Assembly: GCA_021808665.1 (NCBI GenBank)
Contig: JAKBBA010000157.1
Span: 1-7,142 of the forward strand
Source of the DNA: Actinomycetes bacterium
GTDB lineage: Bacteria > Actinomycetota > Acidimicrobiia > Acidimicrobiales > Palsa-688
Direction: 5' to 3'
Length of the DNA: 7,142 nucleotides
Part shown: positions 4,689-7,142 of the stretch, piece by piece
Position numbering within the stretch: position 1 is the stretch's first letter
Layout of the letters: each line of letters begins with the position of its first letter
Translations under genes and position numbers: made by a program
Notes under the pieces: generated by a model
The model's database searches: none
What the model saw: the letters and a program-made list of their open reading frames with translations, nothing else
Told to the model about the DNA's origin: nothing

Positions 4689-5414
4689 ATGAAGACACTG
4701 GTTGTAGGCGACGCTCGGATCCTCTATGACGACTCGGGCAGCGGCCCGGCGGTTCTGTGCCTGGCCCCGGGAGGCCTATCGGCATCCCGGGCAGAAGTTT
4801 GGAGCCGTTCGCCGTGGAACCCTGTCGAGCGCCTGGCAGGCCAATACCGGATCGTGGTAATGGATCAGCGAAACACCGGCACTTCTTGGGCGCCGATTAA
4901 AGCTGACGATGGCTGGGGAAACTACGCAAACGACCAGCTCGCTTTAATGGATCACCTCGGAATCGAAACTTTCTCTGTCGTGGGGATGTGCATCGGCGGT
5001 GCTTTCATAGCCCGACTTCTCGCGGACGCACCTACCCGGGTGAATGCCGCAGTTGCGATGCAACCGGTCGGACTGGACGGCAACAGGGAGGTCTTCCTTC
5101 GACTGTTCGACGATTGGCGCGCCGGCGCAGAAAGTGGACATCCCGAGGCCGGCCCGGACGACTGGAACTCAGTGCGCCATTCGCTGTTCGGCACCGATCG
5201 CTTGGTCTGGAGCGTCGACGATGAGGCGCTCTCCGGTTTCGACCGGCCCCTTCTCGTGTTGCAGGGCGACGACGAGTACCACCCTCGTACAGTGTCGCGG
5301 CGCATGGCTGAGCTTGTACCCAAAGCAGCCCTGGTTGAGCGGTGGAAGAAGCCGGACGAGGTCGCTTCCGCGGATGAGGTGATTCGAGGTTTTCTATCGG
5401 AGCACACACGGTAA
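4689..5414 (+). CDS. Alpha/beta hydrolase fold protein with Cys nucleophile position
   Basis: The protein has 241 residues from ATG 4689; a frame open from 4650 would add residues unlike the family. Recognisable parts are the strand ILYDDSGSGPAVLCLAPGG with the oxyanion region, YRIVVMDQRNTGTS (the usual D-x-R-G-x-G-x-S motif, here DQRNTGTS), and the nucleophile elbow VVGMCIGG (C101). Near the C-terminus are RPLLVLQGDDEYHP, with the acid Asp 194/195, and a final ERWKKPDEVASADEVI. The elbow carries Cys where most family members have Ser. The expected His before the last helix is missing; the nearest His is 198 in DEYHP. The substrate cannot be told, and a lyase- or thiol-type activity or a non-catalytic role is possible. 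It is transcribed away from the kinase. Confidence 0.85.
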   Translation: MKTLVVGDARILYDDSGSGPAVLCLAPGGLSASRAEVWSRSPWNPVERLAGQYRIVVMDQRNTGTSWAPIKADDGWGNYANDQLALMDHLGIETFSVVGMCIGGAFIARLLADAPTRVNAAVAMQPVGLDGNREVFLRLFDDWRAGAESGHPEAGPDDWNSVRHSLFGTDRLVWSVDDEALSGFDRPLLVLQGDDEYHPRTVSRRMAELVPKAALVERWKKPDEVASADEVIRGFLSEHTR

Positions 5415-5510
5415 AGTTTTTTCACGATTTCCTTTGCACGAAAACCGTTGAATAAACTTCATCCCGCTAGAAAGACCTTCGCGTTCATGACCTCGGTTTA
5501 ACAAGGAGCA

Positions 5511-5516
5511 AAGGAG
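5511..5516 (+). promoter_or_regulatory. Ribosome-binding site of the phosphotransferase gene
   Basis: AAGGAG at 5511-5516 is 5 bases before ATG 5522. A second AAGGAG is at 5503-5508. The remaining bases 5415-5502 are clearly AT-richer than the genes. They hold AAACCG (5442-5447) and CGGTTT (5494-5499) as distant inverted arms, but no promoter or terminator that I can defend. Confidence 0.8.
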
Positions 5517-5521
5517 ACAGG

Positions 5522-6646
5522 ATGACAACCCACCGGCACGCCATCCCGGCCACCATTGACGATGTCACCTCCGAGTGGTTGGAGGTCGTGCTGGGCAGCG
5601 CCGGGGTGATCCCCGCCGGTTGGCGCCTGGGTGACATGGATATCACTCGGATCGGGGAGGAAGGCTTGATGGGGGAGATTTACCGGGTGGGCCTAGTCTC
5701 CAGCAGCGACCCGGGCGGCGAAACACGCGGCGAAACAGGCGTTGTGCCGGCGAGTGTGGTCGTGAAGCTCCCGTCGCGACACGAAGGCTCCCGCGCGCAG
5801 GGGATCGCCCTCGGCATGTACGAGGCCGAGGTCAGGTTCTACAACGAGCTGGGCCCCTCTACCCCGACCGGTCTCCCGGCACTCTACTTTGCGGCTATCG
5901 AGCCGGGCACAGCTGACTTCGTCATCGTCATGGAGGACCTCGGGCATTTAAGTATGGTCGATCAGCTAACGGGAATGACGACCGAACAGGCGGCGGCGGC
6001 GCTGCGCATCCTCGCCGACATCCATGCCGCCTGGTGGGACCGGGTCCAGGTGCCCGATCTGGAGTGGATCCCGACTATGAGCGGAGACCGCGTCGCGTAT
6101 GTGGACCAGCTCCTGCCGCAGCTGTGGCCTGCCGCTTCGGCGGTGATAGCGGAGGCGCTGCCACCAGGCGGACTGGAGCTCGGTGAGCTTTTTAGCCACA
6201 GCTACCTGAAGATGCAGAAGAAGTTCGCGTCGAGGCCGTGGACCCTCGCGCACCAGGACTACCGCTCGGACAACCTCCTAGTTGGCAACGCGACCGCTGA
6301 CGAGGTCGTGGTTGTCGACTGGCAGGGGATCGGCCGGGGACCTGCCGCCTACGACGTCTCCTACCTGCTCGGAGCCTCGCTCACCGTCGCGGACCGTCGG
6401 GCCTGCGAACGCGACCTCGTCGCCGGCTACTTCCAGCGGTTGACGTCACGTGGCGTCGATTACACTCTCGAGCAGGTTTGGGACGATTACTGCTACGCCC
6501 ACGGGCTGGGAGGACTCGCCGTCACCATCGTGGCAGCAGCGACACTGGACACTACGAGCGCCCGCAGCAAGGCGCTGGTCAACTGCATGGCCGAGCGCTA
6601 CTTCACGGCAGCACTCGACCACCGCTGCCACGAGCTGATGCGCTGA
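5522..6646 (+). CDS. APH/ecdysteroid-kinase-like small-molecule phosphotransferase
   Basis: This 374-residue protein has the APH (aminoglycoside/choline kinase) fold. K82 in SVVVKLPS is the ATP-binding lysine, and E101 or E103 in YEAEVRFYNEL the helix-C Glu. IVMEDL (135-140) is the hinge, and LAHQDYRSDNLLVG (242-255) the catalytic loop, with D246 as base and N251 binding metal. VVVDWQGIGRGPAAYDVSYLL contains D266, equivalent to the DFG Asp. The HQDYRSDN form with DWQ, and the AYDVSYLL segment, is typical of the ecdysteroid 22-kinase/CHK-like branch found in actinobacteria and not of true aminoglycoside resistance enzymes. The substrate is unknown, probably a hydroxylated small molecule (inference). 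The preceding hydrolase ends 107 bases upstream, and a strong AAGGAG supports the start. It converges with the next gene across 48 bases. Confidence 0.88.
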   Translation: MTTHRHAIPATIDDVTSEWLEVVLGSAGVIPAGWRLGDMDITRIGEEGLMGEIYRVGLVSSSDPGGETRGETGVVPASVVVKLPSRHEGSRAQGIALGMYEAEVRFYNELGPSTPTGLPALYFAAIEPGTADFVIVMEDLGHLSMVDQLTGMTTEQAAAALRILADIHAAWWDRVQVPDLEWIPTMSGDRVAYVDQLLPQLWPAASAVIAEALPPGGLELGELFSHSYLKMQKKFASRPWTLAHQDYRSDNLLVGNATADEVVVVDWQGIGRGPAAYDVSYLLGASLTVADRRACERDLVAGYFQRLTSRGVDYTLEQVWDDYCYAHGLGGLAVTIVAAATLDTTSARSKALVNCMAERYFTAALDHRCHELMR

Positions 6647-6694
6647 CAGGCGGCCGAGGCGGCTCACCTTCGCCGGATTGTCCTGTCCACGCTG

Positions 6695-7142
6695 CTAACT
6701 GAGGGTACCCGCAAAGAGGCTGGCTAACTCGTCCCAGTGACGCTCAGCGGCCGCCTGGTTGTACACCGGGAAGTCGGCCATCGTCCACCCATGCAGAGCG
6801 CCGTCGTATATCTCGCAGCGGTGCTCGACGCCGGCGTCAGCGAGCGCCTGCTCGAGCCTGTCCGCCATGTCGGGGGGATAGGAGCTGTCGTTATCAGCGC
6901 CTGCCACGTAGACCCGGGCCGCCATATGAGGCGCGAGGAGGTGGGGGCTGAGCTCGGCGTCGGTGGCCAGGTTGCCACCGTGGAAGCTAGCGGCGGCGGC
7001 GACACGGTCCGGGTAAGTTCCCGCCGCGGTAAGCGACATGGCCCCGCCCATGCAGTAGCCGGTCGTGCCGACCTTGGTTCCAGCTACGTCGTCACGGGTG
7101 TTGATGTAGTCGAGGAAGACCCCGGTGTCCTCCGCTGCTCGA
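6695..7142 (-). CDS. Dienelactone hydrolase family protein, C-terminal part (5' truncated)
   Basis: The frame enters from the right edge and ends at TAG 6697-6695, giving about 148 C-terminal residues; the N-terminus is outside the window. The dienelactone hydrolase motifs are complete. The nucleophile elbow is VGTTGYCMGGAM, with Cys at partial residue 30. The acid is the Asp in VAGADNDSSYPP (residue 83 or 85). The catalytic His is in ALHGWTMADFPVYN (residue 117). The usual FHGG and YDGALHGW stretches are also present. Family members cleave lactones or esters such as dienelactone in chloroaromatic breakdown, but many have other substrates, so only the family is certain. An internal ATG at 7051 is not the start, because conserved sequence (VFLDYINTRDDVAGTKVG) continues upstream of it. 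It converges with the phosphotransferase, and I see no strong terminator hairpin in 6647-6694. Confidence 0.9.
   Translation of the reverse strand, partial: RAAEDTGVFLDYINTRDDVAGTKVGTTGYCMGGAMSLTAAGTYPDRVAAAASFHGGNLATDAELSPHLLAPHMAARVYVAGADNDSSYPPDMADRLEQALADAGVEHRCEIYDGALHGWTMADFPVYNQAAAERHWDELASLFAGTLS

Noticed and set aside
5522..6646. Aminoglycoside resistance gene
   Set aside because: The APH fold is present, but the catalytic loop HQDYRSDN with DWQ fits the ecdysteroid-kinase/CHK-like branch and gives no sign of aminoglycoside specificity.

Overview
The window looks like chromosomal DNA from a high-GC Gram-positive bacterium (Actinomycetota). Three things point that way: strong G/C bias at third codon positions, frequent GTG starts and ATGA/GTGA stop-start overlaps, and a gene set (Asp23/Gls24, a DUF6286-like protein, AmaP, a Hanks-type kinase with one membrane helix) typical of actinobacterial chromosomes. 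The genus cannot be fixed from the sequence. There is no rRNA, tRNA, CRISPR array, transposase or integrase, and no gene-free stretch longer than about 165 bases.

Left edge (1-460): the C-terminal end of an unidentified plus-strand gene converges on a small minus-strand J-domain (DnaJ-like) protein. A cluster of short direct repeats lies just upstream of the J-domain gene.

Centre (456-4588, all minus strand, read right to left): the first pair is a membrane-anchored Ser/Thr kinase and a Thr-rich lipoprotein that overlap by 4 bases. A 165-base regulatory gap follows, with a possible SigB/SigF-type promoter and a perfect 7-bp inverted repeat. Then comes a five-gene envelope-stress module: a tiny DUF2273-like membrane protein, an Asp23/Gls24 protein, a second small Asp23-like protein, a two-helix DUF6286-like protein and AmaP. 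The last three are tightly packed, with two ATGA overlaps. The family precedent is S. aureus, where AmaP anchors Asp23 at the membrane and asp23 is a SigB target. The layout here suggests a cell-envelope stress cassette that may be controlled by, or signal through, the adjacent kinase.

Right side (4689-7142): an alpha/beta hydrolase with a Cys in the nucleophile elbow is transcribed divergently from the kinase. An APH/ecdysteroid-kinase-like phosphotransferase follows. The C-terminal part of a dienelactone hydrolase family protein converges from the right edge. These look like ordinary metabolic or detoxification genes without an evident link to the central cassette.

Nothing here is clearly a new defence or mobile system. 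The most interesting items are the kinase-lipoprotein-Asp23/AmaP arrangement with its candidate stress promoter, the repeats before the J-domain gene, four copies of the palindrome TGACGTCA, and the odd catalytic site of the 4689-5414 hydrolase.
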